Source: CAZLWF01 sp031972835
GTDB lineage: Bacteria > Patescibacteriota > Minisyncoccia > Phycocordibacterales > UBA9973
DNA length: 62,946 nt
Reading direction: 5' to 3'
Assembly (NCBI GenBank): GCA_031972835.1
Contig: DALYDX010000001.1
Span: 1 to 62,946, forward strand
Shown: in pieces, positions 28,925-37,492 of the stretch
Position numbering within the stretch: position 1 is the stretch's first letter
Layout: each line of letters opens with the position of its first letter
Made by a program: the position numbers and the translations under genes
Notes under the pieces: generated by a model
Told to the model about the DNA's origin: nothing
What the model saw: only the letters and a program-made list of their open reading frames with translations
Database searches by the model: none

Positions 28925-31648
28925 ATGAACCTTAGTTTCAATGAAATGCCGAAGTTTCAAACTCCCGAAGAGGAGCTCAGATTTTTGCGTGAGCACATAG
29001 CAAAACGCGAACAAGAGATATCAAGTGCTGGTGGAAATCCTGAAAAAAAAGAAGTAGCAAGTTCTACCCTAGAAGCTTACAAAGCTGTCCCTCAAGAAAA
29101 AGTCTTGGCCGATGTTGCTGTGGTTACAAAATCTGAATCCGATCAGTTTGTTTTGCGTCTTAAGCCAGAAGCTCATGATACAAAGATGGAAGAGCTCTTA
29201 GGTATACTGCTTTCTCGTGGCATAAAAGCTGCACTTGAAATGGCCTCTGGTTTTAACAATCCACATCTGGACGATGATTTCCATCGCTTTCTCGTGCAGT
29301 ATCTTATCTCAGCTCGCGGTATCCCTGGACTTAAAGAGAATGCTCCAATATTCAAGGGTTTGAATATGTCGCTTTTTGAGGTGACACTACCACCCGCAGG
29401 AGATAAAGACAGAGGTTTCAAAGAACTACTCGGTGCGATGGAACAGTTCTACGCAGGCATGCAATCAGTTGCAGGTGATATAAACAATAAGACAAAAGAA
29501 TACTACACACTTGAAATTGCACTCTCTAGTTCGTCTGATCAGGTGATTGTCTACGCAGGAGTTCCAAAAAATAAAGGCCAGCTTTTTGAAAAACAAGTTT
29601 TATCTTTTTATACAGAAGCCAAGGTTCGTGAGATAAATGATGACTATAATATTTTTTCTGTGGGAGGTGCTTCATCTGGAGCGCATGGTAGTTTGGCTGA
29701 GAATCCAATAATGCCTATAAAAACTCATGATGCACTAGACCACGACCCGATGCAGGCAGTTTTGAATGTATTTTCCAAGATGAAGCGTGAAGGTGAGGGA
29801 GCTGCGATTCAGTTTGTCATCCAGCCTGCTGGAGATACATTTATCAAGCGTTTTACAAGTGTATTGAAAGATGTAAAAGATGGCCTGTCATTGAAAGAGG
29901 CGAGTGAAAACCATAAAGTTGGTTCAGCTATTTTGAATGCATCAAAGAATTTGCTCTTTGGTTCAAGTAAAGACAAAGAAAAAGAAAAAAAGATTGATGA
30001 CAACGCCATAAATCATATTAGTGAAAAGATTAAAAGCACTATTTTGGAAGTCGGTATACGTGTTATTTCATCTGCAGAGACCAAACAGCGCGCAGACGAT
30101 ATATTGCTTGAGATGGAAAGTGCGTTCAATCAATTCAACGATCCTTCTAGTAACCATTTTGTTTTCAAAAAGATTCCAGATAAAAAGCTTCCAGGACTTT
30201 TTCATGAATATTCATACAGACTTATCGATGAGGAGAATTCACTGCCACTCAATCTTCGTGAGATATCGACTATCTTTCATTTCCCAGTTGGTGTAGGCAA
30301 TCCACAGCTCAAGGAGGCAAAGGCTGGTATTGCGCCTGCTCCACTCGATATGAGTACAGATGGTATATTGCTCGGTTACAACAAATATAGAGGTATGGAT
30401 ACACCAGTACATATGAAGCGCGAAGATCGCATGCGTCACTTTTATGTTATCGGTCAGACTGGTACTGGTAAAACTGTGATTTTGAAAAATATGATTGCGC
30501 AGGACATCAAAAATGGTGACGGTTGTTGTTTTATAGATCCGCACGGTACTGATATTCAAGATATCCTTTCCTATGTTCCACCAGAGAGAATAGACGATGT
30601 TATATATTTTGATCCGGCCTATATTCCTCGACCTATGGCACTCAACATGCTTGAGTTTGATCCACGATACCCAGAACAGAAGACTATGGTGATAGATACT
30701 CTTATGATGATTTTTAACCAACTTTTCTCAAAGGAGTCTATGGGCCCGATGTTTGAGCAATACTTTAAAAACGGGGCATATTTGGTTATGGATCATCCAG
30801 AAAGTGGCTCTACATTGCTTGAGATTACTCGTGTACTAGCAGACAAGGCATTCAGAGATATGAAGCTATCACACTGCAAGAATCCAATTGTGAAGCAATT
30901 TTGGGCGTCTGCCGAGGCGACTACTGGCGACCAAGGACTTTCAAACTTTGTGCCTTACATCACTTCAAAATTCGATGTATTTATTTCAAATGAATTTACC
31001 AGACCTGTTGTACTCCAAGAAACATCTGCATTAAATTTTAGAGATATCATGGACAATAAAAAGATTCTCCTCGTGAATCTTTCAAAGGGTCGTCTTGGGG
31101 AACTCAATGCAAACTTGATCGGTATGCTTATTGTTATGAAATTCCAAATGGCTGCACTCTCTCGTGTGGATTCATATGGAAAACAAATGTCAGATTTCTA
31201 TCTGTATATAGACGAGTTCCAAAACGTTACAACTCCCGCAATATCATCTATTCTCTCTGAGGCTCGTAAATACAGACTATCTCTCAATGTTGCTCACCAA
31301 TATATATCTCAACTTACAGATGATATTAAAAATGCAGTTTTCGGTAACGTAGGATCAATGGCTGTTTTCCGAATCAGTCCAGAAGATGCGTCGTACCTTG
31401 AGCCGAAGTTTACACCAACATTTACCGCTCAAGATATTACACGTCTAGACAACTACAATGCATACATGAGTATGATTATAAATGGAGCTCCTGCACTTAA
31501 GCCGTTTAACATAGAAACTCTTGCACCACAAAAAGGTAATGTAGAGATTGTAGAAAAACTAAAACAGATTTCATACTTGAAATATGGACGCGATAGAGAT
31601 CAGGTAGAAGAAGAGGTTTTTGCAAAATTTAACAAAGCAAAGCAATAA
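28925..31648 (+). CDS. TraG/VirD4-like DNA-binding ATPase (type IV secretion family)
   Basis: 907 aa. The C-terminal half is a P-loop ATPase of the coupling-protein type: Walker A GQTGTGKTVILKNMI (about residue 510), FIDPHGTDIQDIL, Walker B DFYLYIDEFQNVTTPAISSI and the sensor-like NVAHQYISQL. The N-terminal 450 residues are soluble, with an EELRFLREHIAKREQEI coiled coil at the start; no membrane helix is evident. In CPR genomes such stand-alone ATPases are common and may power DNA or pilus transport rather than a full conjugation system. Monocistronic; no relaxase or mating-pair genes nearby. Confidence 0.8.
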   Translation: MNLSFNEMPKFQTPEEELRFLREHIAKREQEISSAGGNPEKKEVASSTLEAYKAVPQEKVLADVAVVTKSESDQFVLRLKPEAHDTKMEELLGILLSRGIKAALEMASGFNNPHLDDDFHRFLVQYLISARGIPGLKENAPIFKGLNMSLFEVTLPPAGDKDRGFKELLGAMEQFYAGMQSVAGDINNKTKEYYTLEIALSSSSDQVIVYAGVPKNKGQLFEKQVLSFYTEAKVREINDDYNIFSVGGASSGAHGSLAENPIMPIKTHDALDHDPMQAVLNVFSKMKREGEGAAIQFVIQPAGDTFIKRFTSVLKDVKDGLSLKEASENHKVGSAILNASKNLLFGSSKDKEKEKKIDDNAINHISEKIKSTILEVGIRVISSAETKQRADDILLEMESAFNQFNDPSSNHFVFKKIPDKKLPGLFHEYSYRLIDEENSLPLNLREISTIFHFPVGVGNPQLKEAKAGIAPAPLDMSTDGILLGYNKYRGMDTPVHMKREDRMRHFYVIGQTGTGKTVILKNMIAQDIKNGDGCCFIDPHGTDIQDILSYVPPERIDDVIYFDPAYIPRPMALNMLEFDPRYPEQKTMVIDTLMMIFNQLFSKESMGPMFEQYFKNGAYLVMDHPESGSTLLEITRVLADKAFRDMKLSHCKNPIVKQFWASAEATTGDQGLSNFVPYITSKFDVFISNEFTRPVVLQETSALNFRDIMDNKKILLVNLSKGRLGELNANLIGMLIVMKFQMAALSRVDSYGKQMSDFYLYIDEFQNVTTPAISSILSEARKYRLSLNVAHQYISQLTDDIKNAVFGNVGSMAVFRISPEDASYLEPKFTPTFTAQDITRLDNYNAYMSMIINGAPALKPFNIETLAPQKGNVEIVEKLKQISYLKYGRDRDQVEEEVFAKFNKAKQ

Positions 31649-31718
31649 ATCATTGAGTTGCAGAAAACGATTATATTCTGTAAGATGAAGGCACTTTAGT
31701 ATTAATAAGTAAAAAATA

Positions 31719-32234
31719 ATGAAAACCATAGAACACACACTCATAGTATTCAAGCCGGATGCAATACAGCGCGGGATTGTCGGGGAGATAGTAACTAGAT
31801 TTGAAAAAGTTGGCTTAAAGATTGTCGGAGCAAAAATGATTCAGCCGTCTACAGACCACTTTCTCCATCACTATGAAGGTATTGGCAAAATGATATCACG
31901 ACGTGGACAGAAAGCTTTTGACGATACAGTAAAGATGGTGCAAAATGGTCCAGTTTTCGCATTCATCCTAGAGGGGATAGAGGCTGTTTCATTGGTAAGA
32001 AAAATGGTTGGCGCAACTGAACCAAAAAGCGCTCTTCCTGGAACAATCAGAGGGGATTATGCGCACATGAGTTTTACTCATGCAGATGATCAAAATGTTG
32101 GATTACCTAATCTAATTCATGCTTCAGGATCTACAGAGGAAGCAGTAGAAGAAATAAAACATTGGTTTAGTGAGTCTGAGATATATTCTTATGAAGCATC
32201 TCATGAATTCCATACACAAACAAAAACTAAATAG
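31719..32234 (+). CDS. ndk: Nucleoside-diphosphate kinase
   Basis: 171 aa, longer than the usual 140-150. Transfers gamma-phosphate between nucleotides. Starts with EHTLIVFKPDAIQRGIVGEI, contains VRKMVGATEP, PGTIRGDYA and the active-site region NLIHASGS with the phospho-His. An insertion and a C-terminal extension (SEIYSYEASHEFHTQTKTK) account for the extra length. Terminator follows. Confidence 0.95.
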   Translation: MKTIEHTLIVFKPDAIQRGIVGEIVTRFEKVGLKIVGAKMIQPSTDHFLHHYEGIGKMISRRGQKAFDDTVKMVQNGPVFAFILEGIEAVSLVRKMVGATEPKSALPGTIRGDYAHMSFTHADDQNVGLPNLIHASGSTEEAVEEIKHWFSESEIYSYEASHEFHTQTKTK

Positions 32235-32242
32235 TTTTTTTG

Positions 32243-32274
32243 ACAAAAACCCAATAAAATGGGTTTTTGTTTTA
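32243..32274 (+). terminator. ndk terminator
   Basis: ACAAAAACCCA (32243-32253) pairs with TGGGTTTTTGT (32260-32270). Confidence 0.85.
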
Positions 32275-32311
32275 TTTAAAAGTTGTAAAACATTTTTTTA
32301 ATCCGTCTAGA

Positions 32312-32340
32312 TTGCGGGATTCGAATGTAGGGTCTATAAT
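32312..32340 (+). promoter_or_regulatory. Promoter of structured ncRNA
   Basis: TTGCGG (32312-32317), 17-nt spacer, TATAAT (32335-32340). Confidence 0.65.
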
Positions 32341-32346
32341 CTTTGC

Positions 32347-32530
32347 AGGATTACTTACATGTATTACCGAGAACAACCAGTGTATGGGATCTTATCACTT
32401 TTATGATGTTGGTGGAGCTTCTCTGAGGCGACCGATACATCATATCGAGGGAACCCACGTAATAAAAGTACGCTACGGTAATCACGTCTTGGTAGTCCTA
32501 AAAAGTCTCTCTGCTTATGGCAGGGATTTT
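32347..32530 (+). ncRNA. Structured non-coding RNA of about 180 nt, family unknown (6S-like size)
   Basis: A promoter, a foldable body and a terminator occupy a gene-free stretch. Terminal helix: AGGATTAC (32347-32354) with GTAGTCCT (32492-32499). Next helix: ATTACCG (32363-32369) with CGGTAAT (32476-32482). Inner helices: TGGG/CCCA (32385/32454) and GATGT/ACATC (32405/32437). The result is a long rod, like 6S RNA, but I recognise no diagnostic sequence of 6S, SRP, RNase P or tmRNA. A reading frame that crosses the region runs through the promoter and terminator and is not credible. Confidence 0.6.
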
Positions 32531-32532
32531 TT
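32506..32532 (+). terminator. Terminator of the structured ncRNA
   Basis: TCTCTGC pairs with GCAGGGA (one U-G pair), followed by seven T. Confidence 0.7.
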
Positions 32533-32545
32533 TATTTTATTAAAG

Positions 32546-32551
32546 TATAAT
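32546..32551 (+). promoter_or_regulatory. -10 box of 142-aa membrane protein gene (leaderless type)
   Basis: TATAAT ending 6 nt before ATG 32558. Confidence 0.5.
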
Positions 32552-32557
32552 GTATTC

Positions 32558-32986
32558 ATGTCTATCGCAAAATATACTAAAATCCGTCTCTTGGGCTTAA
32601 TTATCTTTATATTTGTGGTCAATTTATTGGCTATGAAGTTCTTTTGGTATATAAGTATCTGGTGGTTTGATATGCCTATGCATTTTTTAGGTGGAGTATT
32701 CTTGGGATTTCTTTATGTGGCGCTAGGAACGTTTGTAAAATCAAGTTTTTTTACAAATCCATCGACTATTCTCAGACGAAAGAACGTTATTCAATTTATG
32801 ACATTTGTTTTTGTTGTAGGATTTCTATGGGAATTGTATGAGATAGGAGTCGCTCGTATAACTTTGGGAGATTTAGGTACACCAATAGATTCTCTTAGTG
32901 ATTTATTCTTTGATTTAGCTGGTGGAATATTTTCTTACATCTTGATGCTTCGAAATACATGGGCAAATGAAAAGAATACGCTATAA
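32558..32986 (+). CDS. Hypothetical membrane protein (142 aa)
   Basis: Start ATG 32558; the open frame upstream crosses the ncRNA and is not coding. Four hydrophobic segments: LLGLIIFIFVVNLLAMKF, MHFLGGVFLGFLYVALGTF, FMTFVFVVGFLWELYEIG and SLSDLFFDLAGGIFSYIL. WWFDMPMHFLGG and GFLWELYE...SLSDLFFDLAGG resemble the pattern of small bacterial VanZ/DUF2238-like membrane proteins (conserved HF.GG and WE..E...D...D..G), which I state as a tentative likeness. The next gene's promoter overlaps its last codons. Confidence 0.65.
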   Translation: MSIAKYTKIRLLGLIIFIFVVNLLAMKFFWYISIWWFDMPMHFLGGVFLGFLYVALGTFVKSSFFTNPSTILRRKNVIQFMTFVFVVGFLWELYEIGVARITLGDLGTPIDSLSDLFFDLAGGIFSYILMLRNTWANEKNTL

Positions 32987-32987
32987 T
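32982..32987 (+). promoter_or_regulatory. -10 box of the beta-CASP gene inside the preceding gene's end
   Basis: TATAAT overlaps the stop codon of the previous gene and ends 7 nt before ATG 32995. Confidence 0.5.
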
Positions 32988-32994
32988 ATACGGG

Positions 32995-34362
32995 ATGGAA
33001 AAAAAAGAAGCTACAGTAACATTTTGCGCGGGTACAGGTACAGTGACCGGCGCCAACTTTCTCTTTGAAGCGGAAGGTCACAAGATTCTTGTGGACTGTG
33101 GTCTTACACAATCTACTAAACTTGCTGATGAAGCCAATTGGGGAGATTTTTCATATGACCCAAAAGAAATTGATGCACTATTTATCACTCATGCACATAT
33201 TGATCATATAGGCCGTATACCGAAACTTTTCAAAGATGGTTTTAAAGGAGTTATATATTCGACAAAAGCTACACATGACTTGGCTTTGCCTATGCTGCTT
33301 GATACAACAGTTATTTTAGGTAGAGATACCGAAAATGGACTTGATGCAATATACACAGAAGAAGCTGTGATGGAGATTATGAAACTTTGGAAAGGGTTAG
33401 ATTATCATGAAAAAGTTGAAGAATTTTCTGGACTCAATATTTTTTACAAAGACGCAGGGCATATATTGGGGTCTGGGATGCTCTATATAGTTTATAATGG
33501 CAAGAAAATTGTTTTCACTGGCGATCTTGGAAACTCACCATCACCAATACTCCTAGATACTGAAAAAGTAGATGATGCAGATTATATGATAATGGAATCT
33601 GTATATGGTGACCGCAATCATGAATCTCGCAATGAACGTAAAGCTCGCTTGCAAGCGATTATTCAGGATAACTATAAACGCAATGGCACACTTATCATCC
33701 CTACATTTTCGCTTGAACGTTCCCAGGAATTACTTTTTGAAATAAATGACCTTGTCGAAGGGGAGCGTATTCCAAAGATGCCGATATTCTTTGATTCACC
33801 ACTTGCGATCCGACTTACAAAAATATATAAAAATTACGAAAAATTATTTAATAAAAATGCACTAGAACACATAAATCATGGTGATAACATTTTTGATTTT
33901 CCAGGTCTGCACACTACACTTCGCACTGAGGAGTCGAAGCTTATTCTGAAGGCCCCAGATCCAAAGATAATTATTGCAGGAAGTGGTATGTCAAACGGTG
34001 GACGAATTGTTCATCATGAAAAGAATTATTTACCAGACCAAAACAACACACTATTGCTCATAGGGTATCAATCTGCAGGAACTATGGGGCGAACTATAGA
34101 AGACGGAGCAAAGTTTGTGCATATTTTTGGTGAGGAAGTACCGGTACGTGCACATATTGAGAAAATTAGTGGATATTCTGGACATAAAGATTCAGATAAT
34201 TTGATCAATTTCGTATCTGATAGTGCAGAGGTTGTGAAGTGTGTGTATGTAGTTATGGGAGAACCAAAATCCTCATTATTTTTAGTTCAGAAACTACGAG
34301 ATATATTTGGTATCGATGCGCGTGCTCCAAAAGTCGGTGACCGAGTTACTCTTTCATGCTAA
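32995..34362 (+). CDS. Metallo-beta-lactamase/beta-CASP ribonuclease family protein
   Basis: 455 aa. Motif 2 ITHAHIDHIGRIP (HxHxDH), motif 3 DAGHILGSGM and motif 4 FTGDLG give the zinc ligands. The beta-CASP part contains PTFSLERSQELL, then IAGSGMSNGGRIVHH and the C-terminal AHIEKISGYSGHKDSDNL. This layout is that of bacterial and archaeal YSH1/CPSF73-like RNases involved in RNA processing; substrate not deducible. Placed in tandem with the LOG-like gene. The -10 box 7 nt upstream suggests a leaderless message. Confidence 0.9.
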   Translation: MEKKEATVTFCAGTGTVTGANFLFEAEGHKILVDCGLTQSTKLADEANWGDFSYDPKEIDALFITHAHIDHIGRIPKLFKDGFKGVIYSTKATHDLALPMLLDTTVILGRDTENGLDAIYTEEAVMEIMKLWKGLDYHEKVEEFSGLNIFYKDAGHILGSGMLYIVYNGKKIVFTGDLGNSPSPILLDTEKVDDADYMIMESVYGDRNHESRNERKARLQAIIQDNYKRNGTLIIPTFSLERSQELLFEINDLVEGERIPKMPIFFDSPLAIRLTKIYKNYEKLFNKNALEHINHGDNIFDFPGLHTTLRTEESKLILKAPDPKIIIAGSGMSNGGRIVHHEKNYLPDQNNTLLLIGYQSAGTMGRTIEDGAKFVHIFGEEVPVRAHIEKISGYSGHKDSDNLINFVSDSAEVVKCVYVVMGEPKSSLFLVQKLRDIFGIDARAPKVGDRVTLSC

Positions 34363-34368
34363 TATAGT
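34363..34368 (+). promoter_or_regulatory. -10 box of the LOG-like gene (leaderless type)
   Basis: TATAGT ending 5 nt before ATG 34374. Confidence 0.4.
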
Positions 34369-34373
34369 TACAT

Positions 34374-34991
34374 ATGGATAAAGAATATTTATGTTATAAC
34401 GGGCCGATTGGCAATGGTGATAAGCACAATCATTTAAAAATAAAGTTAGGAATATCAGGTGCGGCTGAAACTGGCCATTGTGGAGTCGACGCTCTCGAAA
34501 AGGCGAAAGAGCTTGGTAGGGAAATAATTCGCCAAGGTGGAATATTGGTTTCTGGTGCAACAACTGGTTTTCCACTTTGGGCCGCCATGGGTGCAAAAGA
34601 AGAAAAGGGTATGTCCATAGGGCTCTCTCCAGCTTCTACAGAAAAAGAACACGTAGAGACATATAAGCTACCTTTGGATTATATGGATTTGATCATATAT
34701 ACAGGTTTTGGGTATTCTGGTAGGGACTTACTTTTCACTCGTACTTGTGACGCAGTATTTATAGGTTGTGGTCGCATAGGCACAATACACGAGTTTACAA
34801 TTGCTTTTGAAGACAATAAGCCTATCGGAATACTCGAAGGAGATTGGGATACAGCAAAAGACATAAAGACATTGCTCGAAAATGGTCACCGGCCAAACTC
34901 TAAGATTGTTTTCGATTCTGATCCAAAAGAACTTGTAAGAAAAGTTATGAAGCTTGTTGAAGCAGATAAAGTAAAAGAATTTACTTTATAA
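34374..34991 (+). CDS. SLOG/LOG-like nucleotide-binding protein
   Basis: 205 aa. Rossmann-type protein: IKLGISGAAETGHCG at the start, GGILVSGATTGFP, and CGRIGTIHEFTIAFEDNKPI, which parallels the GGxGTxxE motif of LOG/YpsA/TIGR00725-type SLOG proteins. True cytokinin-activating LOG enzymes have PGGxGTxxE; here Pro and one Gly are replaced, so a LOG-type phosphoribohydrolase activity is uncertain. Many SLOG proteins bind nucleotides or nucleotide-derived signals. A bidirectional terminator follows. Confidence 0.75.
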   Translation: MDKEYLCYNGPIGNGDKHNHLKIKLGISGAAETGHCGVDALEKAKELGREIIRQGGILVSGATTGFPLWAAMGAKEEKGMSIGLSPASTEKEHVETYKLPLDYMDLIIYTGFGYSGRDLLFTRTCDAVFIGCGRIGTIHEFTIAFEDNKPIGILEGDWDTAKDIKTLLENGHRPNSKIVFDSDPKELVRKVMKLVEADKVKEFTL

Positions 34992-35006
34992 AAATATATT
35001 TAAAAT

Positions 35007-35041
35007 AAACAAAAAAATCCGTTATGCGGATTTTTTTGTTT
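35007..35041. terminator. Bidirectional terminator between LOG-like gene and rplT
   Basis: 15-bp stem, AAACAAAAAAATCCG with its complement, between convergent genes. Confidence 0.85.
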
Positions 35042-35057
35042 ATTTTATTATTAGTTT

Positions 35058-35402
35058 TTACGCTACCTGTTTGAATATTTTTTCAAAAGTCGCTGGGTTT
35101 TCGATAGCAATTTGTGAGAGTATCTTTCGATCTAGTCCGATTTCTTTCTTCTTTAGCTTGTCGATAAATTTACTGTATGAAAGTCCTAGTGGTCTTACTG
35201 CAGCGTTGATATCAACTTGCCAGCCCTTTCGGCGATCTGATTTCTTGTCTCGGCGGTGAGCAAAAGCATGTGTTCCTGCGTGTGCGATAGCTTCCTTTGC
35301 TTGCGCTTCCTTTGTACTTCTACCAAAACGATATCCTTTAGTTTTTGATAGGACATTCTTTCGGCGCTTATTCTTTATAACTCCTCTTTTTACGCGTGAC
35401 AT
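35058..35402 (-). CDS. rplT: 50S ribosomal protein L20
   Basis: 114 aa, normal. MSRVKRGVIKNKRRKNVLSK, GYRFGRSTKEAQ, and RDKKSDRRKGWQVDINAAVR are conserved. Required for early 50S assembly and, in other bacteria, autoregulates this operon. Last gene of infC-rpmI-rplT; rpmI ends 1 nt before it. Confidence 0.97.
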   Translation of the reverse strand: MSRVKRGVIKNKRRKNVLSKTKGYRFGRSTKEAQAKEAIAHAGTHAFAHRRDKKSDRRKGWQVDINAAVRPLGLSYSKFIDKLKKKEIGLDRKILSQIAIENPATFEKIFKQVA

Positions 35403-35403
35403 A

Positions 35404-35589
35404 TTAGTTGTTTGGAAGCATTTGGCTTCTTATCTTATTTTTCATAATAAACTCTTTCATCTTGCGACCTGCAAGTTGGTCTGTACGACTTTGTTTTGCA
35501 TTAAAGTGGTTGAAGCCTGGTGCTCGACCTAAAAGCTTACCACTTTTGGTTTGTTTTAGTCTTTTTGAATATGATTTATTTGTTTTCAT
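35404..35589 (-). CDS. rpmI: 50S ribosomal protein L35
   Basis: 61 aa. MKTNKSYSKRLKQTKSGKLL, then GRAPGFNHFNAKQSRTDQLA and a basic C-terminus; FNH and the Lys/Arg distribution are typical of L35. Sits between infC and rplT in the canonical order. Confidence 0.93.
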   Translation of the reverse strand: MKTNKSYSKRLKQTKSGKLLGRAPGFNHFNAKQSRTDQLAGRKMKEFIMKNKIRSQMLPNN

Positions 35590-35609
35590 AATATTTTTAT
35601 TATTAAATG

Positions 35610-36122
35610 TTATTTTTTGGAATCTTTTTCAAGTGTAACTGTGATACCTTTTGGTCCGCGTTTGTAGGACTCACTGACTCTATATTCCTCGGTTATGAGG
35701 TGTAATATGCGGTCTAGGCGTTCACGCAAGAATGCATCAGCCATATATTTAGCGCGACCAGACAAGAAAAGTTCTACTTTTATTCGGTGACCTTCCTTGA
35801 GCCATTTTGAAGTCTGTTTAGCCTTGAGCTCTAGGTCGTGTTCTCCTGTAGCAATCTTTACTTGAATTGATTTTGTTTCTGTAGGTTTCGCTCCAGCCTT
35901 TGCTTTCTTTTGTTTTTTGTTTTGCTCGTACTGATATTTACCAAAATCCATTATTTTTGCAACTGGTGGATTTGCATTCGGTGATATTTCAATAAGATCA
36001 ACACCTTGCGCGATTGCCATATCCAGAGCTTCTTTAAACGAGAGTACACCCAAATTGCCATTTTCACTATCTATGACTCTTAGTTCTTTTGCTCTTATTT
36101 GGTTGTTTATGCGTTCTCGCAA
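35610..36122 (-). CDS. infC: Translation initiation factor IF-3
   Basis: 170 aa starting at a TTG codon (complement of 36120-36122). A TAA lies five codons upstream in frame and no ATG or GTG is available, so an atypical start is forced. infC is known for rare start codons used in autoregulation by IF-3. Conserved NNQIRAKELRVI, DLIEISPNANPPVAKIMDFG KYQYEQ region, KEGHRIKVELFLSGRA and PKGITVTLEK. A 48-nt leader separates it from a strong promoter. Confidence 0.96.
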   Translation of the reverse strand: MRERINNQIRAKELRVIDSENGNLGVLSFKEALDMAIAQGVDLIEISPNANPPVAKIMDFGKYQYEQNKKQKKAKAGAKPTETKSIQVKIATGEHDLELKAKQTSKWLKEGHRIKVELFLSGRAKYMADAFLRERLDRILHLITEEYRVSESYKRGPKGITVTLEKDSKK

Positions 36123-36175
36123 GCTACAAAATGTTTAAGAAAACAGGTAAATTAGTTAGCAATACCTTGGTCCCC

Positions 36176-36204
36176 ATAATAGCCTTTTACGTATGAAAAG
36201 TCAA
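36176..36204 (-). promoter_or_regulatory. Promoter of infC-rpmI-rplT
   Basis: Minus strand: TTGACT (36199-36204), 17-nt spacer, TATTAT (36176-36181). Confidence 0.75.
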
Positions 36205-36226
36205 TAAATACAGTCTTTTGCCAATA

Positions 36227-36235
36227 TGGTACGCT
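36227..36235 (+). promoter_or_regulatory. truB extended -10 box (leaderless type)
   Basis: TGG plus TACGCT (36230-36235), ending 6 nt before ATG 36242. Confidence 0.4.
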
Positions 36236-36241
36236 AGAGGC

Positions 36242-36985
36242 ATGGGACCAATGCTTTTATACAAGAAATTAGGGGAAACACCCCTTGAAGCAATCGAGCG
36301 TTTTCGACTTATAAACCCTTTGTACAAGAATGTGCCCATGACCTATGCGGGTAGGCTTGATCCAGCTGCTGAAGGCTTGCTAGTACTGTTAGCAGGGGAT
36401 CTTTGTAAGGAAAAGGACTTATATACAAAACTTCCAAAAGTTTATGAGGTGAAGATGCTTTTTGGGTTCTCTACTGATACACATGATTTACTAGGTATTC
36501 CCGTAGAAAAGAAAAATAAAATAACCCTATCATTGGAAGATATTGAAACAGAATTAAGAAAAATTTTTACCAATACTCCAATTACCATAAATCAAAAATA
36601 TCCAGCGTATTCGTCAAAAACTGTTGGAGGAGAATCTCTGATTAGTCTGGCGCGAAAAGGTATAGCAGTGGCTTTACCTAAACACAAGGTTGAGCTATAC
36701 AGTGGAGAAATAAAATCCACTGAAACACTCTCTAGTATACAGATCGAAAGCAGAGTTAGAGAAATTTGCGATCTTGTGAGTGGTGATTTTCGTCAAGAGG
36801 AAACACTTGTTGCTTGGAGGAAAATTCTAAAGAATTGGGGGCACTTTACAGTTGTAACTTGTACGATTAGTGTTGGATCTGGATTCTATGTTAGAACCTT
36901 TGTAGATGATATAGGTAAAAAGTTAAAAACTGGTGCAGTGGTGTATTCACTCAAGCGTACAAGTGTAGGGGATTATAAAATATAA
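36242..36985 (+). CDS. truB: tRNA pseudouridine-55 synthase
   Basis: 247 aa from ATG 36242. Converts U55 of tRNA T-loops to pseudouridine. Starts with LLYKKLGETPLEAIERF and has the catalytic motif TYAGRLDPAAEGLLVLL, with the nucleophilic Asp in GRLDP. Also YEVKMLFGFSTDTHDLLG and QKYPAYSSKTVGGESL, equivalent to the TruB KPPxYSA region, and the C-terminal GSGFYVRTFVDDIG. Length somewhat short, lacking a full PUA domain. Divergent from infC. Confidence 0.92.
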   Translation: MGPMLLYKKLGETPLEAIERFRLINPLYKNVPMTYAGRLDPAAEGLLVLLAGDLCKEKDLYTKLPKVYEVKMLFGFSTDTHDLLGIPVEKKNKITLSLEDIETELRKIFTNTPITINQKYPAYSSKTVGGESLISLARKGIAVALPKHKVELYSGEIKSTETLSSIQIESRVREICDLVSGDFRQEETLVAWRKILKNWGHFTVVTCTISVGSGFYVRTFVDDIGKKLKTGAVVYSLKRTSVGDYKI

Positions 36986-37006
36986 AACGCGCACAATGCG
37001 CGTTTT
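36984..37006. terminator. Terminator between truB and the convergent 133-aa gene
   Basis: AAAACGCGCA (36984-36993) pairs with TGCGCGTTTT (36997-37006). Confidence 0.8.
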
Positions 37007-37011
37007 CTTTT

Positions 37012-37413
37012 TTAATTTTTACAAAATTCACCAATATTTTCGATAATGTATTGGTTTGTATTTTTTTTAAGCAAACCAGATTGATTGTGTATTTCATTGG
37101 AAGGGAATATACATATTGCCCCAAAGATCTTTGAAGTAATCTTAATATTTCCATTTTCTTCAACAATACAGTCATCTTTGTCTGTGTTTATAGAAAAAAT
37201 ACTAAAAACATTTTTTACCTTGAACCATTTGAATGTTTCTTTTTTCCACTTTGCATGGTCTTTGGTCTGGATAAAAACAACATTTCCATCTTTTGTTGTA
37301 CAGACATGTTCAATCCATCCACGACACAATTTTCCTTGGTGCCAAAATTCTACAATTCGATTTGCAGTTTCGAAGTCGGTAAATATTTTCTTCAGGTTTC
37401 GGATTTCATTCAT
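37012..37413 (-). CDS. Hypothetical protein (133 aa)
   Basis: Soluble, alpha/beta in appearance, no signal peptide. KLCRGWIEHVCTTKDGNVVF, then IQTKDHAKWKKETFKWFKVK and NGNIKITSKIFGAICIFPSN. Several Cys and Trp, but no pattern I recognise. Own promoter (TTGACA, 17 nt, TTAAAT) and terminators on both sides. Confidence 0.65.
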   Translation of the reverse strand: MNEIRNLKKIFTDFETANRIVEFWHQGKLCRGWIEHVCTTKDGNVVFIQTKDHAKWKKETFKWFKVKNVFSIFSINTDKDDCIVEENGNIKITSKIFGAICIFPSNEIHNQSGLLKKNTNQYIIENIGEFCKN

Positions 37414-37429
37414 AAGGTGCGTTTTTGTT

Positions 37430-37458
37430 ATTTAATCATAAAAATGGCGAGATGTCAA
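37430..37458 (-). promoter_or_regulatory. Promoter of 133-aa gene
   Basis: Minus strand: TTGACA (37453-37458), 17-nt spacer, TTAAAT (37430-37435). Confidence 0.5.
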
Positions 37459-37468
37459 AGGGAAAATA

Positions 37469-37491
37469 AATAGCCGATATTATCGGCTATT
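37469..37491 (-). terminator. Terminator after 57-aa gene
   Basis: AATAGCCGATA pairs with TATCGGCTATT; lies just after the stop codon of the minus-strand gene. Confidence 0.75.
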
Positions 37492-37492
37492 A

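Noticed and set aside
28925..31648. Part of a conjugative or integrative element
   Set aside because: The TraG/VirD4-like ATPase has no relaxase, mating-pair or integration genes beside it and sits among housekeeping genes.
32267..32557. N-terminal extension of the membrane protein at 32558
   Set aside because: It would run through the ndk terminator tail, the ncRNA promoter, body and terminator; the TATAAT at 32546 supports the later start.
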